Counted from the first letter of the stretch, positions 9,137 to 18,955 are shown. The stretch is DNA of 64,000 nucleotides from an uncultured Pelagibacteraceae bacterium (GCA_902581585.1 CACHPB010000004.1:29127-93126), one strand, 5' to 3'. The notes: generated from the letters alone by a model not told the origin. Program-made: numbers and translations.

Positions 9137-10212
9137 ATAAGATTTTTCATTTTTAGACTCGTCGGTAAAATTTGAACGTCATCAAAATCAACTAAATTAT
9201 TCTGCTTAATTATTTTTTTTAGTACTTCTGTATACTCTTTTCCAGTTTCAGCATATTTTTCTAAAAAGTTTACTAGTTTTAAACTATTTAATTTTTGATC
9301 ATTATCCCTCTGAATTGCACGTTCAATCCTGAATTCCTTATAACTTGAATGAGTATTTAGATTTCTTTGATATGCTCGAACTGATGCTTTAAGTATTTTA
9401 AATTTTGCAACTTTATGTTTTTGACCTTTTTCAAGATCTAAAGGCTTTATACCATCACCTGACCAAGTCCATTGACCAAATAAAGCATTTCCCTCTTGCG
9501 CAAATCTTGAACTTCCCCATCCAGTCTCTTTTGCCGCTTGTGCAATTGCTAATGAAACTGGGATTTCATCCATTCTAATTTTGAGACTTGATAAATCATT
9601 ATCTTTTATTCCATATTGTTTAAATTTTAGGTCAAGCCAGGCTTTATCACGTTTTGATGTATTATTTTTATTTAGAATTTCAAAAAGTTTTTTTCTATCA
9701 AATCTTATTTTAAGATTTTCCTCAATTATCAAAGGTAATACAATTTGAATAAATAATTTTTTTCTTTTCTTTGAGCTTTCAATATTCTTTAACTCTTTTG
9801 GAAGTCTAGTAAGTTGGTTGCCAGCATTCACTAATTTTGTTTCTTTGACCTTGTCAAGACTATATCCATTCTCTTTAAACAGTTCCTCGATAGTTGATGC
9901 GCTCAAACGTTGAGGATCTTTATCATCCTCATTCTTCCCAAAAACTTCTATATCATCAAAAATATTCCAACTAAATCTGTCTTTAATTGAATTATCTATA
10001 ATTTTATTCTTTTTTTGTTTATCTAATATTTCCTCAAAATTTTGTTTTGATGAGTTGAATACAACTTCATTTGATTTTAAATTACTTTTAATAAAACTAA
10101 TTGAATTGGGCAATATCGCAAAAATAAAAATAATAATAAAACTTATTAAAAGAGTTTTTAAAAAATTAATATTGCTATTATACTTTTCTTTTTTAATTTT
10201 TTTTTTCGACAT
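9133..10212 (-). CDS. Bax-like membrane-anchored glucosaminidase
   Basis: This 359-residue protein has a lysine-rich N-terminus, one membrane segment (about residues 18-38), a charged linker, and a C-terminal glucosaminidase domain. That domain contains PVSLAIAQAAKETGWGSSRF with the likely catalytic glutamate, then NALFGQWTW, as in Bax and FlgJ-type N-acetylglucosaminidases. It probably cleaves peptidoglycan glycan strands in the periplasm. It converges with the deacetylase gene, and the two may act on related wall substrates, though that is only a neighbourhood inference. Confidence 0.82.
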   Translation of the reverse strand: MSKKKIKKEKYNSNINFLKTLLISFIIIFIFAILPNSISFIKSNLKSNEVVFNSSKQNFEEILDKQKKNKIIDNSIKDRFSWNIFDDIEVFGKNEDDKDPQRLSASTIEELFKENGYSLDKVKETKLVNAGNQLTRLPKELKNIESSKKRKKLFIQIVLPLIIEENLKIRFDRKKLFEILNKNNTSKRDKAWLDLKFKQYGIKDNDLSSLKIRMDEIPVSLAIAQAAKETGWGSSRFAQEGNALFGQWTWSGDGIKPLDLEKGQKHKVAKFKILKASVRAYQRNLNTHSSYKEFRIERAIQRDNDQKLNSLKLVNFLEKYAETGKEYTEVLKKIIKQNNLVDFDDVQILPTSLKMKNLI

Positions 10213-10250
10213 TTTATCTAGTTGATTCCTTATAAAGGATAGTTAAAAAT

Positions 10251-10793
10251 TTATACAGCTAAAACTTCTTTTACTTCAGGAATATAATGACAAAGTAGGT
10301 TTTGAACTCCTTGTTTTAAAGTTAGAGTTGAAGATGGACAGCCTGAGCAACTACCTTTTAATACAACTGTAACTTTACCTTCTTTAAATTCTTTGAATGT
10401 TATGTCTCCTCCATCTCGTGCAACAGCTGGCCTAATTTTAGTTTCTAATATCTTAATTATTTTGCTTTCTATTTCTCCATAATCTTTATGATCATTTAAA
10501 TCAGACTTTTTATTAATTATAAATTCGTTACCCTCACTGTAGTATTCATTGAGATGAGAAATAACAATATGTTTTATATTTTCCCATTTTTCATCTTGTG
10601 ATTTATTTATTGACAAAAAATTCTCGCTCAGAAATATTCCTGTAACGCCATTAATTGATAAAATATTTTTTAATAAAGGAATGTTTGTTTGGCTTTCATA
10701 TAAGAATTCGTATGGCCCATCATTTGATACACCTTTACCCGGTATAAATTTAAGCGAATTTGGATTTGGTGTTTTTTGTGTTTGGATGAACAT
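10251..10793 (-). CDS. NifU/Nfu-type iron-sulfur scaffold protein
   Basis: The 180-residue protein has an Nfu N-terminal domain (FIQTQKTPNPNSLKFIPG, residues 2-19) and a C-terminal NifU domain with the cluster-binding motif GSCSGCPSSTLTLK (CxxC near residue 149). Family members carry [4Fe-4S] clusters to target enzymes. Fe-S proteins in this window that could use it include MiaB and endonuclease III. It is 39 bp downstream of trpS on the same strand. Confidence 0.93.
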   Translation of the reverse strand: MFIQTQKTPNPNSLKFIPGKGVSNDGPYEFLYESQTNIPLLKNILSINGVTGIFLSENFLSINKSQDEKWENIKHIVISHLNEYYSEGNEFIINKKSDLNDHKDYGEIESKIIKILETKIRPAVARDGGDITFKEFKEGKVTVVLKGSCSGCPSSTLTLKQGVQNLLCHYIPEVKEVLAV

Positions 10794-10832
10794 AATATTT
10801 ATATAGCCATAAATTTTTAAATTTAAAGAATT

Positions 10833-11834
10833 TTAAAAACCTATAATTCTCTTTATTTCTTCTATCTTCTTTCCTGCAATTTCCTCAGCTTTACGTGCAC
10901 CTTCTAGAAGAGCCTTATCTAAATATTGCTTGTCATTTAATAATTTTTTTATCTCATCTGAAATTGGTGAGATCTTATTTGATAAAATTTCCGCTAATTG
11001 AGCTTTAAAATCAGAAAAATTTTTACCTCCAAATTGAGACAATGTTTTTTCCATAGATTGATTAGAAATACTAGAATAGATTCCAAGAAGATTTTCTGCT
11101 TCTGGTCTACCATTTAATTTTTGCTCCTCGTTTGGAATTGGAAAAGAGTCGGTTTTTGCCCTTTTTATTTTATTAACAATTTGATCTTTAGAGTCTGTTA
11201 AGTTAATTCTACTGAGATCTGATGGATCTGATTTACTCATTTTTTTTGAACCATCTTTTAAACTCATTATCCTAGAAAAATTTTTTTTTATTAATGGTTC
11301 TGGAACTTTTAAAAAATCTGCACAGTTAAAATCTTTGTTAAATTTTTGGGCTATATCTCTTGTTAATTCTAAATGTTGTTTCTGATCTTCTCCGACAGGA
11401 ACATGAGTGGTATCGTAAAGCAATATATCGCTAGCCATTAAAATTGGATAGATATAAAGTCCAACTGATGCTTTTTCTTTATCTTTGCCAGCTTTTTCTT
11501 TGAATTGTGTCATTCTATTCAACCAGCCCATTGGTGCAATACAACTTAACATCCAAGAGCCCTCGGAGTGAGCTTGAACTTTTGATTGATTAAAAATAAT
11601 ACTTTTAGCGGGATCAATACCACTTGCAATAAAAGTTGCCGCTGTTTCGCGTATATTATTCTTTAATTGATCTCTATCTTGCTTAACGGTTATTGCATGT
11701 AAATCTACAACACAAAATATACAATCGTTTTGTTTATCATTATTTAATTCAACAAAATTTTTAATAGCTCCAAGATAGTTACCTAGATGAAGATTACCTG
11801 TAGGTTGAACACCAGAAAATATTTTTTTGGACAT
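10833..11834 (-). CDS. trpS: Tryptophanyl-tRNA synthetase
   Basis: TrpS is a class I synthetase charging tRNA-Trp. The 333-residue length is normal for a bacterial enzyme. The HIGH-type motif reads GNLHLGNYLGA (residues 13-23) and the KMSKS loop is GSKKMSKSDPSD near residue 198; GVQPTGNLHLGN and VPVGEDQKQHLELTRD are also typical. It begins 3 bp after murJ, so the two are probably co-transcribed. Confidence 0.97.
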   Translation of the reverse strand: MSKKIFSGVQPTGNLHLGNYLGAIKNFVELNNDKQNDCIFCVVDLHAITVKQDRDQLKNNIRETAATFIASGIDPAKSIIFNQSKVQAHSEGSWMLSCIAPMGWLNRMTQFKEKAGKDKEKASVGLYIYPILMASDILLYDTTHVPVGEDQKQHLELTRDIAQKFNKDFNCADFLKVPEPLIKKNFSRIMSLKDGSKKMSKSDPSDLSRINLTDSKDQIVNKIKRAKTDSFPIPNEEQKLNGRPEAENLLGIYSSISNQSMEKTLSQFGGKNFSDFKAQLAEILSNKISPISDEIKKLLNDKQYLDKALLEGARKAEEIAGKKIEEIKRIIGF

Positions 11835-11837
11835 CTA

Positions 11838-13367
11838 TCAATACTTTAAATTAATATCTGTAATTTTAAAAGCTTTTATAAGAAGTGAAACTCCAATGTA
11901 TGAAAAGAAAGTTAATAAAATAATCAAAATAATAAAAATAAATTTATAGTTATTTGCATAGTCTAGTGAACTAGATAGAATATTAATTAAAAAATAAAAG
12001 ATTAAAATTGAAATAATATTTGAAAAAATAATTTTTGTTATTTGAATTAAAAAACTAGGGCTAAATTTAAAGTAATTTTTATTAATTACAAAAATGAGTA
12101 AAATAATTCCATTAAACCATGAAGAAATTGTTGTTGCTATTGGAATTATTATAAAGCCTATTTGAGAAAAAAAGGTTAAACTAATAATAATATTTAGTAT
12201 TACAGAAATTAATGAAAATTTAAAAGGCGTTTTAGTGTCGTTTCTTGCAAATAAGAATGTTGAAAATATTTTGATTAAAGAAAAAGCAGGAAGCCCAAAA
12301 GAAAAATAAAACAAAGCTTTTGCTGAGTTATTAACACTTTCCTGATCGAATGAACCATATCCAAATAAAGCAGATGTTATTTGAGTTGAACCAACAATTA
12401 GAGCAAGCGAAGCAGGTAAACTTAAAAATAAGCTCAACTCTAAAGCTTTATTTTGTAACTCTATCGTTTTAAAAGAATTTTTACTTTTAATATGTCTACT
12501 TAAATTTGGAAGTATAACAGTTCCAATTGCAATACCAGCTATTGCCAAATTTATTTGATAAATTCTATCAGCATAATATAAATAGGATACAGCACTTGCC
12601 TGAAAAGATGCTATAATTGTCCCAACTAAGATATTTATTTGTGTAACACCTGACGAAAAAATGCTTGGTAAAAGCTTAGTAAAAAAATTTTTAATTTTTT
12701 TATTTATTCTAAAATTGAAATTTAAATTTATTACAAAATATTTTTTAACAAATATAAATAAGAATATAAATTGAAGAATTCCGGCTAATGTAACCGTATA
12801 AGATAAAAAGTATACCAAGTTGTCATTTAAATTTTCTGCATATAATAAACAAATAATCAACAATATATTTAGAATTATAGGTGCAGCCGCAGCCGCAGCG
12901 AATTTATTATGAGAGTTTAATATTGCTGAAAAAAAAGATGCAAGGCTTATAAAAAATAAAAATGGGAAAGTAATTCTTGTTAAATCAATTGCAATTTTTA
13001 ATTTTTCAGTTTCATTAAAGAATCCTGGTGCAATAATTTTAATAAATGCTGGCATGAAAATTTCGATGATTAGGATTGTGAACAATAGTCCTAGTAACAA
13101 CAAATTAAAAATTGTATTTGCAAATGAGTTTGCCTTTCTTTTCCCTCTTATAAGTTCTGATGAATAAGTAGGTACAAAAGCTGCATTAAAGGTTCCCTCT
13201 GAAAATAATCTTCTAAAAGTATTTGGAATTCTAAATGCTACAAAAAATGCATCCGCTAATGGACCTGATCCTAGATATATTGCTATTAAAAAATCTCTTA
13301 TATAACCAAGAATTCTACTTAATAAAATAAATAGACTAAATGTGCTTGTTGACTTAATGAGGTTCAT
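11838..13367 (-). CDS. murJ: Lipid II flippase MurJ
   Basis: MurJ (MviN) flips lipid II across the inner membrane for peptidoglycan synthesis. The 509-residue protein is almost entirely hydrophobic, with about 13-14 membrane segments. The N-terminus holds the family motif SRILGYIRDFLIA, followed by ADAFFVAFRIPNTFRRLFSEG and FNAAFVPTYS. It is the first gene of the murJ-trpS pair and is divergent from maeB across a 49-bp gap. Confidence 0.96.
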   Translation of the reverse strand: MNLIKSTSTFSLFILLSRILGYIRDFLIAIYLGSGPLADAFFVAFRIPNTFRRLFSEGTFNAAFVPTYSSELIRGKRKANSFANTIFNLLLLGLLFTILIIEIFMPAFIKIIAPGFFNETEKLKIAIDLTRITFPFLFFISLASFFSAILNSHNKFAAAAAAPIILNILLIICLLYAENLNDNLVYFLSYTVTLAGILQFIFLFIFVKKYFVINLNFNFRINKKIKNFFTKLLPSIFSSGVTQINILVGTIIASFQASAVSYLYYADRIYQINLAIAGIAIGTVILPNLSRHIKSKNSFKTIELQNKALELSLFLSLPASLALIVGSTQITSALFGYGSFDQESVNNSAKALFYFSFGLPAFSLIKIFSTFLFARNDTKTPFKFSLISVILNIIISLTFFSQIGFIIIPIATTISSWFNGIILLIFVINKNYFKFSPSFLIQITKIIFSNIISILIFYFLINILSSSLDYANNYKFIFIILIILLTFFSYIGVSLLIKAFKITDINLKY

Positions 13368-13416
13368 AAATCATATTAGTCTTAAATTTACCTTATTAGT
13401 ATATTTTATTTATTAA

Positions 13417-15702
13417 ATGAAAAAAAATAAAATTGAACATTATTCAGATAAAGAGGCTCTAGAGTTTCACAATTCAAATAAATCTGGCAAGATTGAGATA
13501 AATTCATCAAAACCGATGACATCAAAGAGAGACTTAGCTTTGGCATATTCTCCAGGTGTTGCTGCACCAGTTAAGGAAATTTATAAAAATCCAGAACGGG
13601 CATATGACTATACTACTAAAGGCAACTTAGTTGCTGTGATAAGTAATGGCTCTGCAATTTTAGGGCTAGGAAATTTAGGAGCAATAGCTTCTAAGCCTGT
13701 GATGGAAGGTAAGGCTGTATTATTTAAAAGATTTGCAGATATAGATGCTATAGATTTAGAAATTGACAGTAATGATCCTGAAAAAATAGTTGATAGTATA
13801 AAAAATTTTGCTGTAAGCTTTGGTGGGATAAATCTTGAAGATATAGCTGCTCCTGAATGTTTTATAATCGAGGAAAATCTTAAAAATTTATTAGATATTC
13901 CTGTATTTCATGATGACCAACATGGAACAGCAATAATAACATCGGCTGCTCTTATTAACTCAATACATATTACTAAAAAAAAAATTTCTAAAGTAAAAGT
14001 TGTTGTAAACGGTGCAGGTGCATCCGCTATGGCATGCTCTGATTTATTTTTAAAGTTAGGGGTTAAAAAACAAAATTTAACAATGCTAGATAGTAAGGGT
14101 GTTATAAGTTTAGATAGAAAAGGATTAAACAAATGGAAAATGAAGTATGCAAAAAAAACAAAAGATAAAAGTTTAAATGATGCTATAAAAAATGCTGATG
14201 TTTTTTTAGGTTTGTCTTCAGGTGGTATTCTCAAAAAAGAGATGCTTAAAAATATGGCAAAAAAACCAATCATATTTGCTTGTGCTAATCCTGATCCAGA
14301 AATTTTACCTGAGGAGGCCTATAAAATTAGGAAGGATGCAATCATTGCAACAGGCAGGTCAGATTATGCAAACCAAGTAAATAATTTAATAGGTTTTCCT
14401 TACATATTTAGAGGGGCACTTGATGTAAGAGCAAAAACAATAAACGAGGAAATGAAAATTTCTGCCGCAGAAGCTATTGCAAAGCTTGCTAGAGAGAGAG
14501 TGCCAGACGAAGTTGCTGCAGCAATGGGTGGTGATAGACCTAGTTATGGAAAAGATTATATAATACCATCTACATTTGATCCAAGACTAATAAGTGTAAT
14601 ACCAGTGGCTGTAGCTAAAGCTGCGATTAAAAGTGGAGTAGCTAGAAAAAAAATTGAAAATTTTGGTTTATATTCTGAACAATTGAAACAAAGATTAGAT
14701 CCATCAGTGACTATTCTTCAAGGAATTAATTCCCAAGTAAAAAAAAATCAAAAAACTGTAGTATTTGCAGATGGTGAAGATGAAAATACACTTAAAGCTG
14801 CTATCGCATTTAAAAACAGTGGTTTAGGAACTCCTATAATAGTTGCAAAAGAAAATATTGTAAAACAAAGGTTAAATGAGATTGGTTATGAACAAAATCT
14901 TGATATTAAAATTGTAAATTCAACTAACAAAAAAATGAGGGATAAATATGTAAAGTTTCTTTTCAAGAAGCTTCATAGAGAGCAAGGTTTGCTCGAAAGA
15001 GATTGTGATAGAATGATTAGAAATGATAGAGTAATTTGGTCATCTTGTATGGTCGAATGTGGAGATGCAGATGCAATGGTTACTGGAAATACAAGACGTT
15101 ACTCTCAATCACTTGAGAAAATCAAAAAGGTAATACCTCCAAGAGAAGGTGAAATAATGTTTGGATTAAACATGGTTGTAAGCAAGGGTAAAACTGTATT
15201 TATTGGAGATACTTCAGTAAATGAATATCCTTCGTCTGAAGAATTAGCAGATATTGCAACTTCTGCAGCTAGAGTAGTAAGATTATTTGGATTTAATCCT
15301 AAAGTCGCTTTTTTATCACATTCAACATTTGGTCAACCTATAACAAGCAGAACAAAACATATTAGAGATGCCGTGGAAATGTTAAAGAAAAGAAAAGTAG
15401 ATTTTGAATTTGATGGTGATATGCAACCTGATGTTGCTCTGGATGAAGAATATTCAAATTTATATCCCTTTTCGGAGATAGTAGGAAAAGCAAATATTTT
15501 AATAATGCCTGGACAACATAGTGCAGCTATTTCCTATAAAATTATGAAAACATTAGGAGGGGCTAAAGTCATTGGCCCATTACTAATTGGACTTGCACAA
15601 CCAATAGAGATTGCTCCATTAAGGTCTTCTACATCTGAAATTTTAAATTTAGCATCTGTTGCTGCATATTCAGCAGGCATTATTAATTATAATAAAAATT
15701 GA
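13417..15702 (+). CDS. maeB: NADP-dependent malic enzyme with phosphotransacetylase-like domain
   Basis: MaeB decarboxylates malate to pyruvate with NADP+. The 761-residue protein has the malic N-domain (SPGVAAPVKEI, then DIDAIDLEID), a Rossmann domain around VVVNGAGASAMA (about residue 195), and from about residue 430 a phosphate acetyltransferase-like domain. In MaeB enzymes that last domain is regulatory (acetyl-CoA sensing) rather than catalytic. It stands alone, with a possible promoter TTAGTC-18 bp-TATATT in the 49-bp gap to murJ. It shares the malate pool with the mtkA/mtkB/mcl genes at 58-61 kb. Confidence 0.95.
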   Translation: MKKNKIEHYSDKEALEFHNSNKSGKIEINSSKPMTSKRDLALAYSPGVAAPVKEIYKNPERAYDYTTKGNLVAVISNGSAILGLGNLGAIASKPVMEGKAVLFKRFADIDAIDLEIDSNDPEKIVDSIKNFAVSFGGINLEDIAAPECFIIEENLKNLLDIPVFHDDQHGTAIITSAALINSIHITKKKISKVKVVVNGAGASAMACSDLFLKLGVKKQNLTMLDSKGVISLDRKGLNKWKMKYAKKTKDKSLNDAIKNADVFLGLSSGGILKKEMLKNMAKKPIIFACANPDPEILPEEAYKIRKDAIIATGRSDYANQVNNLIGFPYIFRGALDVRAKTINEEMKISAAEAIAKLARERVPDEVAAAMGGDRPSYGKDYIIPSTFDPRLISVIPVAVAKAAIKSGVARKKIENFGLYSEQLKQRLDPSVTILQGINSQVKKNQKTVVFADGEDENTLKAAIAFKNSGLGTPIIVAKENIVKQRLNEIGYEQNLDIKIVNSTNKKMRDKYVKFLFKKLHREQGLLERDCDRMIRNDRVIWSSCMVECGDADAMVTGNTRRYSQSLEKIKKVIPPREGEIMFGLNMVVSKGKTVFIGDTSVNEYPSSEELADIATSAARVVRLFGFNPKVAFLSHSTFGQPITSRTKHIRDAVEMLKKRKVDFEFDGDMQPDVALDEEYSNLYPFSEIVGKANILIMPGQHSAAISYKIMKTLGGAKVIGPLLIGLAQPIEIAPLRSSTSEILNLASVAAYSAGIINYNKN

Positions 15703-15715
15703 TTAAAATAATATT

Positions 15716-16309
15716 TTATTTTTTAACAACTCTTAAATCGTCAACTAAAAAGATACTAGTAACTACATCTTTAACATCTAAAATTTGTTTTGCTTCTTTT
15801 ATCACCTCATCTCTTTCAATTTTAGTCTGAGCTATACCATAAATATAAATTTTCTTTTTATATGTATCGATATTATAATTAACAGATTTAATTTTTTTAT
15901 TGCCAATCATAGCTGCTCTAAGTTGTGAAGTTATAAGTAAATCTTTTGCAGATCTTTTAAAATCGAAGTCCTCTTTAATTTGCAAGTCATTATTTACTGA
16001 TCTAGCTCCCCTGATTTCCCAAGCCAGTTTCGTGATTTTAAGCTTATCCTCAACAGAATTTACTTTTCCTGTAAGAAATATTCTTCCATCAAGAATTTTA
16101 GTTTTAACAGAAATAATATAACTTTTTTCTTCTGATAATAATTTTGCTCTAAGATTTTGTTGCATTATTGAGTCATCTATTTGAGTTCCTAAACTTCTGG
16201 GATCTAGAGCTATTGAAACTCCTGTACCCAAAACTCCTGTGGACGAATAACCAACACATCCTGAAATTGTGACAAAAATGAATAATATAATAATTTTTTT
16301 AATTTTCAT
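15716..16309 (-). CDS. Lipoprotein with two BON domains (DolP/YraP-like)
   Basis: The 197-residue protein has a lipoprotein signal peptide with lipobox VTISGC (Cys at residue 18), then two BON domains (about residues 50-115 and 125-190). BON domains bind phospholipid; the E. coli counterpart DolP supports outer-membrane integrity. It overlaps the end of rsmI by 11 bp and lies near an LpoA-like gene, the same associates as yraP in E. coli. I leave the symbol blank because orthology is inferred from domains and context. Confidence 0.87.
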   Translation of the reverse strand: MKIKKIIILFIFVTISGCVGYSSTGVLGTGVSIALDPRSLGTQIDDSIMQQNLRAKLLSEEKSYIISVKTKILDGRIFLTGKVNSVEDKLKITKLAWEIRGARSVNNDLQIKEDFDFKRSAKDLLITSQLRAAMIGNKKIKSVNYNIDTYKKKIYIYGIAQTKIERDEVIKEAKQILDVKDVVTSIFLVDDLRVVKK

Positions 16310-17150
16310 TCCTAATTTTAAGACAATAATTGTAAATAAGTTTTTTTGAAACTTCTCTATCTATTGAAACTTTTTTAACTATATCTTTAATTGACATTTT
16401 TTTAATTAAATTTTTAATTTTTTTTTTATCTGATTCTTTTAATTCTTTAAAACTTAATCTTTCTTTTTTTACTTCAGAAATAACAACTGTTATCTCACCT
16501 TTTCTCGAAAAATTAACATACGATAATTCTTTTACTGAAGTTCTAATGTATTCTTCATGATATTTTGTAATTTCTCGACATATTAAAATATCTCTATTGA
16601 TAAAAAATTCTTTAATATCGTCTATTCTTTTATCAAGTTTATTTGGTGATATAAAAAAAATAATTGAACAACTAAGAGATGATAAACTGTTAAATAATTT
16701 TTTTACTTGATTTTGTTTTTCAGGTAAAAATCCACAAAAATAAAAATTATCAGAAAAACCGCTTATTGATATAGCGGCACTTACTGCTGATGTTCCTGGA
16801 ACTGGGTAAATATTAATTTCATTTTTCACACATTCATTTACTAATATTCTTCCAGGATCTGAGATAGCAGGTGTTCCAGCATCTGAAACTAGTGATACTA
16901 TTTTGTTACTTCTTAGAACTTCTATTACTTTTTCTAAATTCTTATTCTCATTAAACTTGTGATTTGAAATTATTTTTTTATTAATCTCAAACTTTTGAAG
17001 TATCTTTTTTGTAACTCTTGTATCTTCACATAAAATTAATTCAGATTCTTGAAGTATTTTAACTGCCCTAAATGAAATATCACCCATATTCCCAATTGGG
17101 GTTGCAACACAATATAGCCCAGGTTTAAATTTATTGTTATTTAAATTCAT
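16299..17150 (-). CDS. rsmI: 16S rRNA 2'-O-methyltransferase RsmI
   Basis: RsmI methylates the ribose of C1402 in 16S rRNA using SAM. The 283-residue tetrapyrrole-methylase-fold protein shows LYCVATPIGNMGDISFRAV at the N-terminus, CEDTRVTKKIL, and VSDAGTPAISDPG near residue 90, all typical. Its start faces the LpoA-like gene across 36 bp, and its end overlaps the BON lipoprotein gene. Confidence 0.96.
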   Translation of the reverse strand: MNLNNNKFKPGLYCVATPIGNMGDISFRAVKILQESELILCEDTRVTKKILQKFEINKKIISNHKFNENKNLEKVIEVLRSNKIVSLVSDAGTPAISDPGRILVNECVKNEINIYPVPGTSAVSAAISISGFSDNFYFCGFLPEKQNQVKKLFNSLSSLSCSIIFFISPNKLDKRIDDIKEFFINRDILICREITKYHEEYIRTSVKELSYVNFSRKGEITVVISEVKKERLSFKELKESDKKKIKNLIKKMSIKDIVKKVSIDREVSKKLIYNYCLKIRNEN

Positions 17151-17186
17151 ATGACTTGTTTATTTAAATATATTATTAAAACTTAA

Positions 17187-18341
17187 ATGAAAACTTTAAT
17201 AAAATTATTAATATTTTCTTTATTACCTATCTGCGTTTTTAGTCAAAATATATCTGCGTCTGAAAAGATAAAAATTGGATTAATCGTTCCATTAACTGGA
17301 GAAAACTCAGTTATAGGAGAAAAGATTATTAAATCAATAAGAATGGCGGTAAACAAAATAAATGATGAAAAAATTGAAATTATTCCGAAAGATACAAAGT
17401 CCAATCCTATAGATGCTCTTAGAGTATCTAAAGAATTATATAATAATGATGGAGTAAAAATAATAATTGGACCAGTTTTTAAAGAAAGCACCAAATATCT
17501 TGATGACTTAGTGAATGTTACTTTTATATCATTTACAAACAAGTTAATAGACAATCCAAAAAATGTAATTAGTGCAGGTGTTAATGCCATATCTCAATTA
17601 CAAACAATAAAAAAATTTAATAAAAAAAATAATTTATCAAAAAGTATTTTTTTAATTCCAAGATCTCAATTTAAAAATGAAATTGAGGAAGCAATTAATA
17701 AAACAAAGATTAAACATAAAGAAGTATTTTATTACGACAGAGAACCAACCAAACTTACCAAACAAATTGAGGATTTGACAAAATATCAGACAAGGAAGAA
17801 TAATCTTAAGGATGAAATAAAACGTCTTGAGGGTTTATCATTTAAAGATAAAGAGACAAAAATAGAAAATTTAAAGAAAAAGGATACTCTTGGAGATATT
17901 AATTTCGACTCTGTTGTTATAGCTGATTTTGATGAAAACTTTAAAAGTGTTGCTACATCTCTTCTTTATACCGATGTTTCACCAAAAAGAATTTCTTATA
18001 TAACTCTAAATCAATGGTTTGATGAAAGTCTTTTAAAAGATAATTCTATTCACCCAATATATTTTCCATCAATAAACAAGACTAATTACGATTCTTTTAT
18101 GATTGATTTCAAAAATATCTATGGTTTGGATGGAGACCAACTTTCATTTTTAAGTTTTGATTTAATTGGATTAGTTTACTTTTTAATTTATGAAAATGAT
18201 TTTAAAATTTCAAAAAAAATATTTTATAAAAAAAATAAATTTAAGGGAAAAATTGGGATTTTTGAAATAAGTAAAAATACCATCACACATCAACTAAATT
18301 TTTATAGCATTGAAAACAACAAATTTAAAAAAATTTTTTAA
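17187..18341 (+). CDS. LpoA/LivK-type periplasmic binding-fold protein
   Basis: This 384-residue protein has an N-terminal signal peptide (about residues 1-24) and a type I periplasmic binding fold: IKIGLIVPLTGENSVIGE, then VKIIIGPVFKEST. No lipobox cysteine is evident. Divergence from rsmI matches the rsmI/lpoA arrangement of proteobacteria, where LpoA activates a penicillin-binding protein. A general amino-acid-binding role is possible, but no transporter genes are nearby. A lysine-rich, charged insertion lies around residues 190-235. Its last 17 bp overlap the end of rdgB. Confidence 0.78.
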   Translation: MKTLIKLLIFSLLPICVFSQNISASEKIKIGLIVPLTGENSVIGEKIIKSIRMAVNKINDEKIEIIPKDTKSNPIDALRVSKELYNNDGVKIIIGPVFKESTKYLDDLVNVTFISFTNKLIDNPKNVISAGVNAISQLQTIKKFNKKNNLSKSIFLIPRSQFKNEIEEAINKTKIKHKEVFYYDREPTKLTKQIEDLTKYQTRKNNLKDEIKRLEGLSFKDKETKIENLKKKDTLGDINFDSVVIADFDENFKSVATSLLYTDVSPKRISYITLNQWFDESLLKDNSIHPIYFPSINKTNYDSFMIDFKNIYGLDGDQLSFLSFDLIGLVYFLIYENDFKISKKIFYKKNKFKGKIGIFEISKNTITHQLNFYSIENNKFKKIF

Positions 18342-18927
18342 TTTTTCTAAACGCATTTGAACGATGGTCAATTTTATATTTTTTTTTTGGTTCCATTTCA
18401 CCAAAAGTAAGTCTTTTTCCATAAGGAATAAATATTGGATCATATCCAAAACCATTTTTTCCTCGCTTTAAATTAGATATCCAGCCCTCAATTTTACCAG
18501 TTTTACTTATAAATTTACCATTTGGCCAAAAAATTGTGAGGACACAAATAAATCTTGCGCTAATTTTCTTTTTTTTCCAATTTTTATTTTTTTTTGAGAT
18601 TTCTTGATAAACTTTTTTAATAGCCAAATCAAAATTTCTTTTTTTACCTGACCAATCCGCTGAGTACACTCCTGGTGCTTTATTAAGAATATCAATCTCT
18701 ATACCTGAGTCATCAGCTAGACAAATTTTATTAGTTTTTTTAGAAAAATATTTGGCCTTTAATAAAGAATTTTGCTTAAAAGTGGTCCCAGTTTCTTTTG
18801 GGCTGGGTATTTTTAAGTCTAAATTTGAGTATATTTTTAAACTTTTGGGCAGTAGATCAGCAATTTCCTTTAGTTTTCCTTCATTATTTGAACCAATGAA
18901 TATTTCTTTAATTTTTTTTTTAGACAT
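18325..18927 (-). CDS. rdgB: Non-canonical purine NTP pyrophosphatase RdgB
   Basis: RdgB hydrolyses XTP, ITP and dITP to keep deaminated purines out of nucleic acids. The 200-residue Ham1-family protein shows IFIGSNNEGKLKEI at the N-terminus, CLADDSGIEIDILN around residue 70, and the C-terminal GFGYDPIFIP and DHRSNAFRK motifs. It converges on the LpoA-like gene with a 17-bp overlap and diverges from grpE across 36 bp. Confidence 0.96.
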   Translation of the reverse strand: MSKKKIKEIFIGSNNEGKLKEIADLLPKSLKIYSNLDLKIPSPKETGTTFKQNSLLKAKYFSKKTNKICLADDSGIEIDILNKAPGVYSADWSGKKRNFDLAIKKVYQEISKKNKNWKKKKISARFICVLTIFWPNGKFISKTGKIEGWISNLKRGKNGFGYDPIFIPYGKRLTFGEMEPKKKYKIDHRSNAFRKIKKFF

Positions 18928-18955
18928 CTGGAAATTAAATTTTTTCTTACCATAT
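18928..18955 (+). promoter_or_regulatory. Candidate heat-shock (sigma32-like) promoter of grpE
   Basis: CTGGAAA (18928-18934) and TACCATAT (18948-18955) are spaced by 13 bp, resembling the sigma32 consensus CTTGAAA / CCCCATNT. The -10 element ends only 8 bp before the grpE ATG, so the transcript would be leaderless or nearly so. The same layout occurs before hslV at 54.2 kb. Confidence 0.38.

Noticed and set aside
15704..15718. Hairpin TAAAAT-AAT-ATTTTA between maeB and the BON lipoprotein gene
   Set aside because: The stem is six A-U pairs only, expected by chance at this composition; it may assist termination, but I cannot support it.
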